From NCBI GenBank assembly GCA_024231975.1, contig JAAEQB010000120.1, positions 62,001-126,000 of the forward strand: DNA of 64,000 bases. The letters are read 5' to 3'. The DNA is from Allobosea sp. Lineage in GTDB: Bacteria; Pseudomonadota; Alphaproteobacteria; Rhizobiales; Beijerinckiaceae. The position numbers were made by a program, and so were the translations under genes. The notes under the pieces are model-generated. The model was given only the letters and a program-made list of their open reading frames with translations, was not told the DNA's origin and ran no database searches. This document shows, in pieces, positions 1 to 9,392 of this stretch. The number at the start of each line of letters is the position of its first letter. The stretch's first letter is position 1.

Positions 1-2
1 CC

Positions 3-80
3 CGCATGACCGCTCGCGCCGATGGCGTCGATGTCGATCCGGAGCTGCTGGCTCAGATCGAGGAGATCGTCGCCGCATGA
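3..80 (+). CDS. C-terminal end of an upstream gene (partial)
   Basis: An open frame enters from the left edge and stops at TGA 78-80, giving a 25-residue tail that ends LLAQIEEIVAA. The stop overlaps the next gene's start codon as ATGA, the usual sign of translational coupling in one operon. Tails of this kind are seen at the end of aldo/keto reductases, but 25 residues are too few to assign a family. Confidence 0.5.
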   Translation, partial: RMTARADGVDVDPELLAQIEEIVAA

Positions 81-1261
81 AGATCGCCGCCATCCGCGCG
101 ACCCCGGTGAACATCCCGCTGGAAGCGCCCTATCTCTGGTCTTATGGCTCGCTCGCCGGCTTCTCCAAGACCATCGTCGAGGTCGAGACCTCGGACGGCC
201 TCGTCGGCCTCGGCGAAGGCCCCTCTCCCGCCAACGCCGCCACCATCCTCAACGGCTTCGCGCCGCGCCTGATCGGGCAGGACGCCTTCGACATCGCCGC
301 CTGCGAGCGGCTCTGCCTGCCGTCCTGGCGCGGCGTCTACGCCGATGTCGACTTCGCCGGCATCCGGGCGTTCGGCGCGGTCGAGATGGCGCTGTGGGAC
401 CTGCGCGGCAAGGCCGCCGGCCGCCCGCTTCACGATCTCTTCGGCGGGCGCGTGCGCGATGCCGTGACCTTCACCGACTATTTCTCCTTCCGCGAGAAGA
501 AGGATGGGATCGGCGGCGAGAGCGATCCCGAAGCTGTGCTGGACTACTGCCTGCGCCAGAAGGAGCGTTTCGGCACGACGATGTTCGAGGGCAAGCTCTC
601 GACCGCGGACCCGAAGCCCTCGATCCGCACGCTGGAACTCCTGCGCGACAGGCTCGGCGAGGACGCCGTCCTGCGCATCGATTCCAACAAGGCCTATTCG
701 CTGGCCACGGCGACGCGCATCGCCCGGGCGATCGAGCCGCTCGGCATCAGCGCCTGGGAGGACCCGGTCGCGACCTTCGAGGACATGGCCAAGCTACGGC
801 GCTACACCGCCATTCCGTTCTCGGTGCACACGCCGGACCTGCGCCGGGCCGTCGCGCTCGGCGTGCCCGACGCCTTCTGCACCGATGTCAACGTCCATGG
901 CGGCATCGGCCGCGCCCTGAAGTTCATCGCCGCCTGCGAGCAGATGGGCCTGGATTTCTGGTGCTATTCCGGGGATTCCGGCATTGCGAGCTCGGTCTAC
1001 CTGCACCTGGCGGCCGCTCACGATCATATCCGCGAGCCCTCGCAATCGCTGTTCCACATGCAGCCCTTCGACGTCATCGAGGAAGGCCCCTTGCGGCCGC
1101 GCGGCAATCTCGTGCCGGTGCCGACCGGCCCCGGCATCGGCGTGACGCTGTCGAAGGACAAGCTCGCCTTCTGCCACCGCCATTTCGTCGAGCATGGCCC
1201 GTTCGACAAATTCCACGACCCGGACCGGCCGGGCGTGTTCAGGAGACTGCCGCTGTCGTGA
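77..1261 (+). CDS. Mandelate racemase / muconate lactonizing (enolase superfamily) protein
   Basis: 394 residues with the superfamily layout: an N-terminal capping domain (about 1-125) and a TIM barrel. Recognisable positions are K173, the first metal ligand D202 (in RIDSN), the second E228 (in WEDP), and D270 and H274 near the catalytic-base position. The overall look is closest to glucarate-dehydratase-like acid-sugar dehydratases. Two positions are odd: the usual KxK is E171-G-K173, and the third metal-ligand position appears to be H251 (SVHTP) instead of Glu or Asn. The gene is coupled to the partial gene upstream by an ATGA overlap and lies 158 bases before a cyclodeaminase-family gene. 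A dehydratase or epimerase acting on a sugar acid is likely; the substrate is unknown. Confidence 0.85.
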   Translation: MKIAAIRATPVNIPLEAPYLWSYGSLAGFSKTIVEVETSDGLVGLGEGPSPANAATILNGFAPRLIGQDAFDIAACERLCLPSWRGVYADVDFAGIRAFGAVEMALWDLRGKAAGRPLHDLFGGRVRDAVTFTDYFSFREKKDGIGGESDPEAVLDYCLRQKERFGTTMFEGKLSTADPKPSIRTLELLRDRLGEDAVLRIDSNKAYSLATATRIARAIEPLGISAWEDPVATFEDMAKLRRYTAIPFSVHTPDLRRAVALGVPDAFCTDVNVHGGIGRALKFIAACEQMGLDFWCYSGDSGIASSVYLHLAAAHDHIREPSQSLFHMQPFDVIEEGPLRPRGNLVPVPTGPGIGVTLSKDKLAFCHRHFVEHGPFDKFHDPDRPGVFRRLPLS

Positions 1262-1281
1262 CGATCTGAAAGCAGGCGGAC

Positions 1282-1377
1282 GCCGGGGACCGCGGGAGCG
1301 CCGACAGCCGCTCCTCCCCGGCCGCACCGCAGGATGACGAGCCGAACCGGCGCAGGACGCCGCGCCATCGCGCGGCG
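1282..1377 (+). other. Two hairpins in the gap between the enolase-type and cyclodeaminase genes
   Basis: The first is a two-part stem: GCCGGGG 1282-1288 pairs with CCCCGGC 1316-1322, and inside it GGAGC 1295-1299 pairs with GCTCC 1310-1314. The second is a perfect 8-bp stem, CGCCGCGC 1358-1365 with GCGCGGCG 1370-1377 and a four-base loop. Neither is followed by a T run, so they may be processing or partial termination structures rather than a strong intrinsic terminator. Confidence 0.4.
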
Positions 1378-1418
1378 AAGCTTGGCTTGCGCCCCGAAAA
1401 CCAGACCCGGAGGGAATG

Positions 1419-2420
1419 ATGAAGGCGATCTACATGGACTATCTCAACCGCCTCGACGTCGAGGAGCTGGCCATGACCGATGCCGAGATCCTGGAAGCGA
1501 TCGAGACCAGCCTGGCGACGCAAGGCCGCGGCGAGACCGTGATCGAGCCACGCGTCCATCTCGAACCTGGCGTCGCCAACGGGCATTTCAACGTGCTGCG
1601 CGGTGCGCTCAAGGAACCGATCGACTCCGCCGGCGTGAAGGTCGTCGGCGACTTCGTCGACAACTACAAGCTCGGCCTGCCCTCGGAACTGGCGAGCCTG
1701 CTGCTGTTCGATCCGCGCACCGGCGTGCCCAAGGCCTTCCTCGACGCCAGCGCCATCACCGACATGCGCACCGGAGCGGTCACTGCCATCGGCGCGAAGT
1801 ATCTCGCACGGAAGGGCTCCAAGATCCTCGGCCATGTCGGCGCGCGCGGCACCGCCTACTGGAATGTGCGGCTGCTGAACCATCTCTTCGACTTCGACGA
1901 GATCCGCGTGCATTCGCGCCGCCCAGAGAGCCGCAACGCCTTCGCCGAGCGGCTCGCCCGCGACCTCGGCAAGCCGGTCGTCGCGACCGAGGACTGGCAG
2001 TCCTGCGTCGAAGGCGCCGATATCGTCGTCGAAGCCTCGCGCCTCGATGCACCGACGCCGATGCTGAAGACGGATTGGATCAAGAAGGGCGCCTTCGTCG
2101 TGCCCTATGGCACGATGAGTGCGATCGAGCTCTCGCTGACCGACATCATGGACAAGCTCGTCGTCGACGACTGGGGCCAGTGCAAGGGCGGCAAGTTCGG
2201 CAGCCTGCGGGCCCATGTCGAAGCCGGCAAGCTGTCGGCGGACACGCTCCATGCCGAGCTCGGCCAGATCGTCGCCGGCCTGAAGCCAGGCCGGCAGAGC
2301 GACGACGAGACCAACCTGTTCTGGCATCGCGGCCTGTCGCTCTCCGACATCGCGCTCGGCCACGCGATGCTGAGCAAGGCCCGCCGGCTCGGCATCGGCC
2401 AGCGCCTGCGCTACGCCTGA
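1419..2420 (+). CDS. Ornithine cyclodeaminase / mu-crystallin family protein
   Basis: About 333 residues. A strong GGAGG at 1409-1413 favours ATG 1419 over the adjacent ATG 1416. The protein has the family's N-terminal substrate-binding half (FNVLRGAL near 60, DMRTGAVTAI near 115-124) and a Rossmann half with GHVGARGTAYWNV. Members include ornithine cyclodeaminase, alanine dehydrogenase, ketimine reductases and lysine cyclodeaminase, so the reaction cannot be fixed from sequence alone; it is NAD(P)-linked chemistry on an amino or imino acid. It lies in the same direction as the enolase-type gene upstream and the PhnD-like gene 15 bases downstream, so the three probably act on one compound. 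Confidence 0.85.
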   Translation: MKAIYMDYLNRLDVEELAMTDAEILEAIETSLATQGRGETVIEPRVHLEPGVANGHFNVLRGALKEPIDSAGVKVVGDFVDNYKLGLPSELASLLLFDPRTGVPKAFLDASAITDMRTGAVTAIGAKYLARKGSKILGHVGARGTAYWNVRLLNHLFDFDEIRVHSRRPESRNAFAERLARDLGKPVVATEDWQSCVEGADIVVEASRLDAPTPMLKTDWIKKGAFVVPYGTMSAIELSLTDIMDKLVVDDWGQCKGGKFGSLRAHVEAGKLSADTLHAELGQIVAGLKPGRQSDDETNLFWHRGLSLSDIALGHAMLSKARRLGIGQRLRYA

Positions 2421-2435
2421 GAAGGGCCGCCTCCG

Positions 2436-3248
2436 ATGCGCCTCGTCGCCAATGCCCGCATGTATGCCGCCACGGCCGATGCGGCGGCAGCCTGGAACGC
2501 TCTCTTCCAGTGGCTGTCGCAGGCGAGCGGCATCGATCTGGACGTCATCGACCACGGCTTCCCCAAGCCGATGGCCGAACTCTGGCAGCGCGGCGACCTC
2601 GGTTGCGTCTTCATGTGCGGCAGGCCCTGGCGGCGCGCGGACCCGAGGCCGGTTCCGCTCGCCGCGCCGGTGCCGGCAGCCGCCGGTTATGGCGGCGAGC
2701 CGCGCTACTGGAGCAATCTCCTCGTCCGCGCCGATGGTCCGATCCACAGCCTGGAGGACAGCTTCGGCGGCCGCCTCGGCTACACCGTGGAGGAGAGCCA
2801 GTCCGGCTTCAACGCCCTGCGCCATCATCTGCTGCGCTGGCGCACGCCGCAGCGGCCGCGGCTCTACCGCGACAGCATCGGTCCGCTCCATACGCCGCGC
2901 GGCGTGGTCAGGGCGCTGCTCGCCGGCGAGATCGATATCGGCCCGCTCGATTCCTACGCCTTCGACCTGATGCTGCAGGACCCGGACGATCCGGCGCACG
3001 GCCTCCGGGCTGTCGCCAGCACCGAGCCCGCACCGATTCCGATCCTGGTGGCTTCGCCAGGGCTCGGCCCAGGTACCGCGGAGCGTCTGCGGACAGCCCT
3101 GCTCGCGAGCGCCGATGATCCCGCCGTCCGCCCGATCCTCGACAGGCTCCTGCTCGAGCGCTTCGCCCCCGTCGATGCGGCGCGCTACGACATCCTCGAG
3201 CGATGGGAGGAGGAGGCGATCGCGTCCGGGTACCCGGAGCCGGTCTGA
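2436..3248 (+). CDS. PhnD-like periplasmic-binding-fold protein without a signal peptide
   Basis: 270 residues starting MRLVANARMYAATADAAAA. The fold resembles phosphate/phosphonate/phosphite-binding proteins (PhnD, PF12974 type): a middle GRLGYTVEESQSG stretch, then LLAGEIDIGPLDSYAFDL, matching the family's two-lobed pattern in which a serine-rich loop and a 'D-x-G-x-x-D-S' segment line the ligand pocket. There is no hydrophobic leader or lipobox and no permease or ATPase alongside, so it should stay in the cytoplasm. A start further upstream is blocked by the preceding gene. It may act as a ligand sensor or have become an enzyme; I cannot tell which. Confidence 0.7.
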   Translation: MRLVANARMYAATADAAAAWNALFQWLSQASGIDLDVIDHGFPKPMAELWQRGDLGCVFMCGRPWRRADPRPVPLAAPVPAAAGYGGEPRYWSNLLVRADGPIHSLEDSFGGRLGYTVEESQSGFNALRHHLLRWRTPQRPRLYRDSIGPLHTPRGVVRALLAGEIDIGPLDSYAFDLMLQDPDDPAHGLRAVASTEPAPIPILVASPGLGPGTAERLRTALLASADDPAVRPILDRLLLERFAPVDAARYDILERWEEEAIASGYPEPV

Positions 3249-3528
3249 CATCTCGCCTGTCGGCCGCATCTTCGCCGCGCTGGGCCTCGCAGCCACAACG
3301 GAGACAGGCCAGGATCAGTCCGACCGCCATTGCCTCCGCCACGCAAGCGAAGGCGATAGCGCCTCTCGGCTACTGGCGCCGCCCCATATCGACCCGAGCC
3401 GCCGCGAACTATCTCTCGATTTTAGCGACAAGATAGCCGCAATCGGCACAATTTTACGAATCGGATTGAGTGCGACTTGAGAGATCATTCCTAGAATAGG
3501 ATCAGCTTTTATCGGCTGGGGGCCTATC
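3249..3528. other. Intergenic region with candidate promoter elements
   Basis: 280 bases after the PhnD-like gene. The last 100 are notably AT-richer than the surroundings. A good -10-like TAGAAT sits at 3492-3497 inside a small dyad, TCCTA-GAA-TAGGA (3489-3501), but no -35 box at the right spacing is convincing. This is the likely promoter region of the secreted-protein gene at 3529. Confidence 0.35.
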
Positions 3529-4074
3529 TTGTTTCGCTATGTCAGCATTTTCTTCCTGTTTGCACTGAGCATCTTCTTCTTCACGATGGCGCGCGCAGCG
3601 CCTGTATCCGAGGAGCGGGATGAGGGCCGCGACGGGCGAAAGGCGCGGAAGACCGTACAGACGGTCTCGTCGCTCCAGGGAGACGTCATCGACCATCACG
3701 CCATGCATGACGGCACGGCATTCGATCACAACCGAAGCGTCATGCGCATTTATCCTCATGCCGGTCTGATCGCCTATGACGAGCCGAAGCCGGCGGTCCG
3801 CGATGTCGTACGATCCGGGACCGTCCTCTTCCGCGGCTCCAAATTCACCGAAGGCGGCCAGATCGAGGGGACTGCGTTCGCATTCAAGAGGGGGTGCGCA
3901 CCGGCTCCGTATGCCGTGATCGGCGGCTATTCACGCGACAACACCACGATCACGCTGCGCGGCGCGGGCCCGATCAGAAAAGGCTGCGAGGTCGTCGGCT
4001 ATTCCGAGAAGAGCCCACACGCGGTCCTGCGCTTCAAAAGCATGATCAGCGCGGATGACTACGGCGATATCTGA
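3529..4074 (+). CDS. Small secreted protein of unknown function
   Basis: 181 residues from a TTG start preceded by GGGGG. The first 23 residues form a classic Sec signal peptide (hydrophobic IFFLFALSIFFFTM, then ARA/AP as a likely cleavage site), so the mature protein is about 158 residues and periplasmic or extracellular. Two or three cysteines near the C-terminal half (CAPAP, KGCEVVGYS) could form a disulfide. I recognise no family. It is flanked by an AT-rich upstream region of its own and is convergent with the ArsR-like gene, so it is probably a single-gene unit. An in-frame ATG about 20 codons downstream would remove most of the signal and is less likely. Confidence 0.65.
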   Translation: MFRYVSIFFLFALSIFFFTMARAAPVSEERDEGRDGRKARKTVQTVSSLQGDVIDHHAMHDGTAFDHNRSVMRIYPHAGLIAYDEPKPAVRDVVRSGTVLFRGSKFTEGGQIEGTAFAFKRGCAPAPYAVIGGYSRDNTTITLRGAGPIRKGCEVVGYSEKSPHAVLRFKSMISADDYGDI

Positions 4075-4091
4075 CCCCCATCGACAGCGGC

Positions 4092-5129
4092 TCAGGTCGC
4101 GACATGGGGCAAGGCGGTCATGCCTTGCAGGTGCAGCCGCATCTTGATGTCCTGGTTGTGGTTGCCGAAGCCGCGGCCGAAAATGTTGACGCCACCCGGC
4201 CGGCCCTCCTTCTCGTCGATGCCGATGCGCACCTTGATCGAATGGTGGCGATCGAGATCGAGATCCGTGGTCGCGACATCGCTGAGCCGGCGCTCGCCGA
4301 GATAGGTGCCGTCCGCGGTGATGCGCCAGGTCGTCAGGATGCCGTATTGGGAGCCCTCGAGCTTCCACCAATGCGGCGTATAGGTGCCGCGGCGGTCACC
4401 ATAATCGCCCGGACAGGTCCAGGTGCCGACCTTGCGGCTATTGACCCAGAGGCTGATGTCGGACGGCCAGTCGGCATTGGTCCCCGGCACCTCCGACGAC
4501 ATCTCCATCTCGAATTCGAGCGCCGTGATCGCCTGGTTCAGCACCTTGGCGTTGTTCGGGAACTTGTACTCGACATAACCGCGCCCGAACCAGATCAATC
4601 CCGCCTGGACCCGGCGCGGGTCGAGGAAGAGCTCGGGCACATCGAGTACGCCGAGGATGCGCTCGGTCGAGCACAGCCCGCAGGGGGCCGAGACGTTCGA
4701 GCTGGTGTAGAGTCCGAGCGGCATCTCGACCTCGACGATGTTGCGCTCGCGGCTCGGATCCTCCGGGTCGAGATTGACGACGATCTCGGCATAGCGCGCC
4801 GAGCAGACCTTCTGCTGGCCCTTCGCCGCCTTGCCGAGCGAGGTCGAGATCAGCTCGGCCTCCTCGAGCACCTGGACATTGGTCACGATCGTCGATTGCG
4901 GCAGGCCGAGCACCTCGGCGATCTGGTTGATGTTCTTCGGGCCGTGACGGTTGAGGAGCCGCAGGATGCGCAACCTGACCGGAGAGGCCAGGCCGCGCAG
5001 CACCTGATATTGCCTGTCGGCGTTGACGACGAGGAAGCTGCGGTCCCGCCGGGCCTCGGCACCCGGCGCGGGACTGCCTCCGCCGATGCCCCGGCGTCCA
5101 CGCTGCGGTCGCGTTGAGCTCTCGTCCAT
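4092..5129 (-). CDS. ArsR-like winged-helix regulator with a large C-terminal beta-rich domain
   Basis: 345 residues. Residues about 38-105 are a winged helix-turn-helix of ArsR type (RGLASPVRLRILRLL, then INQIAEVLGLPQSTIVTNVQVLEEAELI). The remaining 230 residues form a beta-rich domain with SDISLWVNS, GTWTCPGDYGDRRG and NIFGRGFGNHNQDI, far larger than in ordinary ArsR metal sensors (about 100 residues). I recall similar two-domain regulators near sugar-catabolic genes, and the C-terminal part is a plausible sugar-binding sensor, but that is inference. It is the last gene of the arabinofuranosidase/oligopeptide-type importer operon, 18 bases after abfA, which suggests it senses an arabinoside and controls the operon. 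No metal-binding Cys motif of the ArsR/SmtB type is visible; CGLC lies in the C-terminal domain. Confidence 0.75.
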   Translation of the reverse strand: MDESSTRPQRGRRGIGGGSPAPGAEARRDRSFLVVNADRQYQVLRGLASPVRLRILRLLNRHGPKNINQIAEVLGLPQSTIVTNVQVLEEAELISTSLGKAAKGQQKVCSARYAEIVVNLDPEDPSRERNIVEVEMPLGLYTSSNVSAPCGLCSTERILGVLDVPELFLDPRRVQAGLIWFGRGYVEYKFPNNAKVLNQAITALEFEMEMSSEVPGTNADWPSDISLWVNSRKVGTWTCPGDYGDRRGTYTPHWWKLEGSQYGILTTWRITADGTYLGERRLSDVATTDLDLDRHHSIKVRIGIDEKEGRPGGVNIFGRGFGNHNQDIKMRLHLQGMTALPHVAT

Positions 5130-5147
5130 CGTCGCGAGGACCGTTCG

Positions 5148-6679
5148 CTAGCCTTCCAGCCTGATCACATTCCACGAAGCCGGCTGCAACTCCAGCGAGA
5201 TCGCGTTCGCCTTCGCCGAGATGCCCTTCAGCGTCGCGGGCTTGACCTTGAGCGGTTCCTTCTTGCTGTTGACGGCCTTCAGGTCGGCATGGCGCAGTTC
5301 CGTCGCCTCCGCGACCTTGAGCTTGCCGAAGCCGCGCGCATCGAGCGCCACGGTGACGGGCTGTTCCAGGTCGCGATTGAGCAGGAAGAGTGAGACGCCC
5401 TTGTCGTCAGCGACCACCGAGGCCTTCAGATAGGGCGCGTCGATCGGGTAGTAGAGGTCCTGCTTGCCGCGTGGGTCGTAATAGTCGGCGCGGTAGCTCT
5501 CGGATTTGACCAGCGCCCTGAGCACGCTGCCGCGGCCGAGCCGGCTCATCTGGGCGAAGGGCCAGAAGATCGTCTGGCGCCAGGCCGGCCCGCCGGTCTC
5601 GGTCATGATCGGCGCGATCACGTTGACCAGCTGGGCGAGGCAGGCCGCCTTGACGCGGTCGGCATGGTTGAGGAGCGAGATGCAGGCGCCGCCGAAGACG
5701 AGCGCATCCTCCATCGAATAGATCTCCTCCAGGATCGGCGGCGCGACCGGCCAGCCTTCCTTGACGCGGTCCGCCCTCACCCGGCGCGTCCGGTACCAGA
5801 CGTTCCATTCGTCGAAGCTCAGCATGATCCGCTTGTCGGAGCGCCGGCGCGCCGCGACGGCGTCGGAGATCGCGACCACCTCCTCGATGAACTGATCCAT
5901 CAGGTCGGGGCTGGCCAGGAAGGCCTTGGTGTCGGCGGCATAGTTGTTGAAATAGGTGTGCAGCGAGATGAACTCGACCTGGTCGAAGGTGTGCTCCAGC
6001 ACCTCGTCTTCCCAGCGGCCATAGGTCGGCATGTTGCGGCCGGAGGAGCCGCAGGCCGCGAGCTCGATCGACGGGTCGATCCAGCGCATCATCTTGGCGG
6101 CCTCGTGCGCGACGCGGCCGTATTCGGTCGCCGTCTTGTGCTCCATCTGCCAGGGGCCGTCCACCTCGTTGCCGAGGCACCAGAACTTGATGTCGTGCGG
6201 CTTCTTCCAGCCGTGCTTGATGCGCAGGTCCGACCAGGCGGTACCGCCGGGATGGTTGCAGTATTCGACGAGATTGCGCGCCGCGTCGCCGTCGCGCGTG
6301 CCGAGATTGACGGCGAGCATCGGCTCGATCTTCGCAGCCCGGCACCAGTCGACGAACTCGTTGGTGCCGAAGGTGTTCGGCTCGGTGGTGAACCAGGCGA
6401 GATCGAGCCTGGCGGGCCGATCCTTGACCGGGCCGACGCCGTCCTCCCAATTGTAGCCCGAGACGAAATTGCCGCCGGGATAGCGCATGATCGTCGGGCC
6501 GAGCTCCTTGACGAGATCGAGCACGTCCTTGCGGAAGCCGCGCTTGTCGGCGGTGGGGTGGCCCGGCTCGTAGATGCCGCCATAGACGCAGCGGCCGAGA
6601 TGCTCGACGAAGGCGCCGAACAGCCGGGGATCGGTGTCGCCGATGGCGAAGGCGCGGTCGAAGGTGATGCTGGCTTGTC

Positions 6680-6683
<4 letters not shown>
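5148..6683 (-). CDS. abfA: Intracellular alpha-L-arabinofuranosidase, GH51
   Basis: 511 residues, normal length for GH51. It hydrolyses terminal alpha-L-arabinofuranosyl residues from arabino-oligosaccharides with retention of configuration. The acid/base is E173 in CLGNEVDGPWQ and the nucleophile is E292 in LSFDEWNVWY, both in the textbook clan GH-A context; MRYPGGNF near 66-73 is also conserved. A C-terminal beta-sandwich follows from about 380. There is no signal peptide, so it works on imported oligosaccharides. Its start overlaps the stop of the upstream ATPase gene by four bases, tying it to the ABC importer genes and indicating that the importer carries arabinosides rather than peptides. 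Confidence 0.95.
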
Positions 6684-7521
<838 letters not shown>

Positions 7522-7525
<4 letters not shown>

Positions 7526-8532
7526 GCCGCCGCTCCCGGATTGACAGCATGGCAGGCGACGCGATGGCCGGGCAGCGTCTCGACCATCGCCGGCACGGCT
7601 ATGGCGCAGACCGGCATGGCGAGCGGGCAGCGCGGGTGGAAGCGACAGCCCGGTGGCGGGGCGGCAAGACTGGGCGGGGTTCCCTCCAGCCCCTCACGCT
7701 GCTTGACGTCGCCGATGCGCGGCAGGCTCGCGATCAGGTGCCGCGTATAGGGATGCAGCGGCCGTTCGAATATCTCCGACGTCGCACCGTCCTCGACCAG
7801 GCGGCCCGCATACATGATGCCGAGCCGGTCGGTCAGCGCGGCGTGGACGCCCATGTCGTGCGTGATGAACAGGACGCTCGATCCCATCTCCTGCTGGATC
7901 GAGCGGATCATGCCCAGCACGTCCTTCTGCACGATCACGTCGAGCGCGGTCGTCGGTTCGTCTGCTATGACGAATTCCGGCTTGCAGATCGTCGCCAGCG
8001 CGATGGTGACGCGCTGGCGCATGCCGCCGGAAAGCTCGTGCGGATAGGCGGCGAGCACGGACGGGTCGAGCCTGACGCGCTCCAGATGCGCGGCCGCCCT
8101 CGCGTCGAACTCGCTCTTGCTGCCGCCGAGATGGCGCCAGGCGAAATCACGGAAGCTGTGCCTGATCCGCCGGAGCGGGTTCAGCACGTTCATCGAGCCC
8201 TGCATGATGTAGGACAAATGCCGCCAGCGGATGCGGCGGACCACGTCGGGTGGCGCGCGCCCGACCGCGTCCCAGCCCGGCAGGAAGGAGAAGCGGGCCG
8301 AACCGCCGACCATCTCCAGCGGCGGCTTCAAAAGACCTGCAATGGTCTTGACCAGCGTCGTCTTGCCTGAGCTGGATTCGCCAGCGAGCCCGTAGATCTC
8401 GTTGCGGCGGACGTCGAAGGTCACGCCATCCACGGCCCTCACCTCGCGATTGACGCCGAAATAGCGGGTGCGGAAATGGGCTTGCAGATCGTGGACCTGC
8501 AGAACCGGCATCTGGTCGGCCGCCTCGCTCAT
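7522..8532 (-). CDS. ABC importer ATP-binding protein, DppD/OppD type
   Basis: 336 residues from ATG 8532 (MSEAADQMPVLQV), which gives the four-base overlap with the permease gene upstream; a longer open frame to 8655 would run into that gene. Walker A is GESSSGKTTL, a slight variant of the usual GESGSGKS, with signature LSGGMRQRVTIALA and Walker B FVIADEPTTALD. The C-terminal extension with PRIGDVKQREGLEGTPPSL and the two-Cys CRFHPRCPLAMPVC segment marks the OppD/DppD class. It pairs with the following DppF-type ATPase. Confidence 0.93.
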
Positions 8533-9392
8533 CGGCCGCCTCCCATGCGCGCCAGGCGGCTGCGCGGGTCGATGTACTCGTTCATCGACACCGCGAGCAG
8601 GAAGAGCCCGACGAAGGTCATCACCACCAGTGCGATCGGGAAGGCGATCCACCACCAGATGCCGGCCACCAGCGCCGTGTGCTGGTTCGCCCAGTAGATC
8701 ATCCCGCCGATGGTCGGCGCGTTGATGTCGGTGAAGCCGAGGACGGCGAGGGTGACCTCGATGCCGATCGACCAGTTCATGTTGTTCATCGTGGTCGAGA
8801 ACACGATCGGCAGCACATAGGGCAGGTGCTCGCGGGCCAGGATCTCGCGCGTCTTCATGCCCGAGAAGATGCTGGTCTGGGTGAATTCGCGCGTCTTCAG
8901 CGACAGCGCGACCGAACGGATCAGGCGGGCGTCATAGGCCCAGCCCAGGCAGGCCATGATCGTCGCCAGCAGCGGCGTCGACATCGAGTCGCGCAGCACG
9001 AAGTAGAACAGGATCAGGATCGGGAAGAGCGGGATGATGATGAAGGTGTCGTTGATCGACATCAGCACTCGGTCGATCCAGCCGCCGCTATAGCCGGCGA
9101 GCAGGCCGACCACGAGCGCGATGATCCGCGACAGCACCGCCACCATGATGCCGAAGCTCAGCGTGTTGCGGATGGCGAAGGTAAGCTGCCAGAAGACGTC
9201 CTGCCCGCGCGAGGTCGTTCCCAGCCAGTAGGCCGCGGAGGGCGGCACGTCCGGCGGCACGACATAGACGTCCCCCGGCGGATAGGGCGAGACGAAGGAG
9301 AGGCCCGCCATCACGACGACGATCGAGACGAGGACGAGCCCGATCCTGAATTCGAGATTGTAGCGGATGAGGTCGCGCAGGATCGCCAGCAT
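8529..9392 (-). CDS. ABC importer permease, DppC/OppC type
   Basis: 287 residues with a cytoplasmic N-terminus, first membrane helix around 20-36, a periplasmic domain and five further helices ending near 275. The cytoplasmic EAA-like loop that contacts the ATPases lies in the TREFTQTSIFSGMKTREILAREHLPYVLP region. Its start codon overlaps the preceding permease stop by one base. It forms the membrane channel with the DppB-type permease at 9392-10396. Confidence 0.92.
   Translation of the reverse strand: MLAILRDLIRYNLEFRIGLVLVSIVVVMAGLSFVSPYPPGDVYVVPPDVPPSAAYWLGTTSRGQDVFWQLTFAIRNTLSFGIMVAVLSRIIALVVGLLAGYSGGWIDRVLMSINDTFIIIPLFPILILFYFVLRDSMSTPLLATIMACLGWAYDARLIRSVALSLKTREFTQTSIFSGMKTREILAREHLPYVLPIVFSTTMNNMNWSIGIEVTLAVLGFTDINAPTIGGMIYWANQHTALVAGIWWWIAFPIALVVMTFVGLFLLAVSMNEYIDPRSRLARMGGGR

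Noticed and set aside
1239..3296. 685-codon minus-strand open frame under the first operon
   Set aside because: It is antisense to three recognisable genes with good ribosome sites and has no motif of its own.
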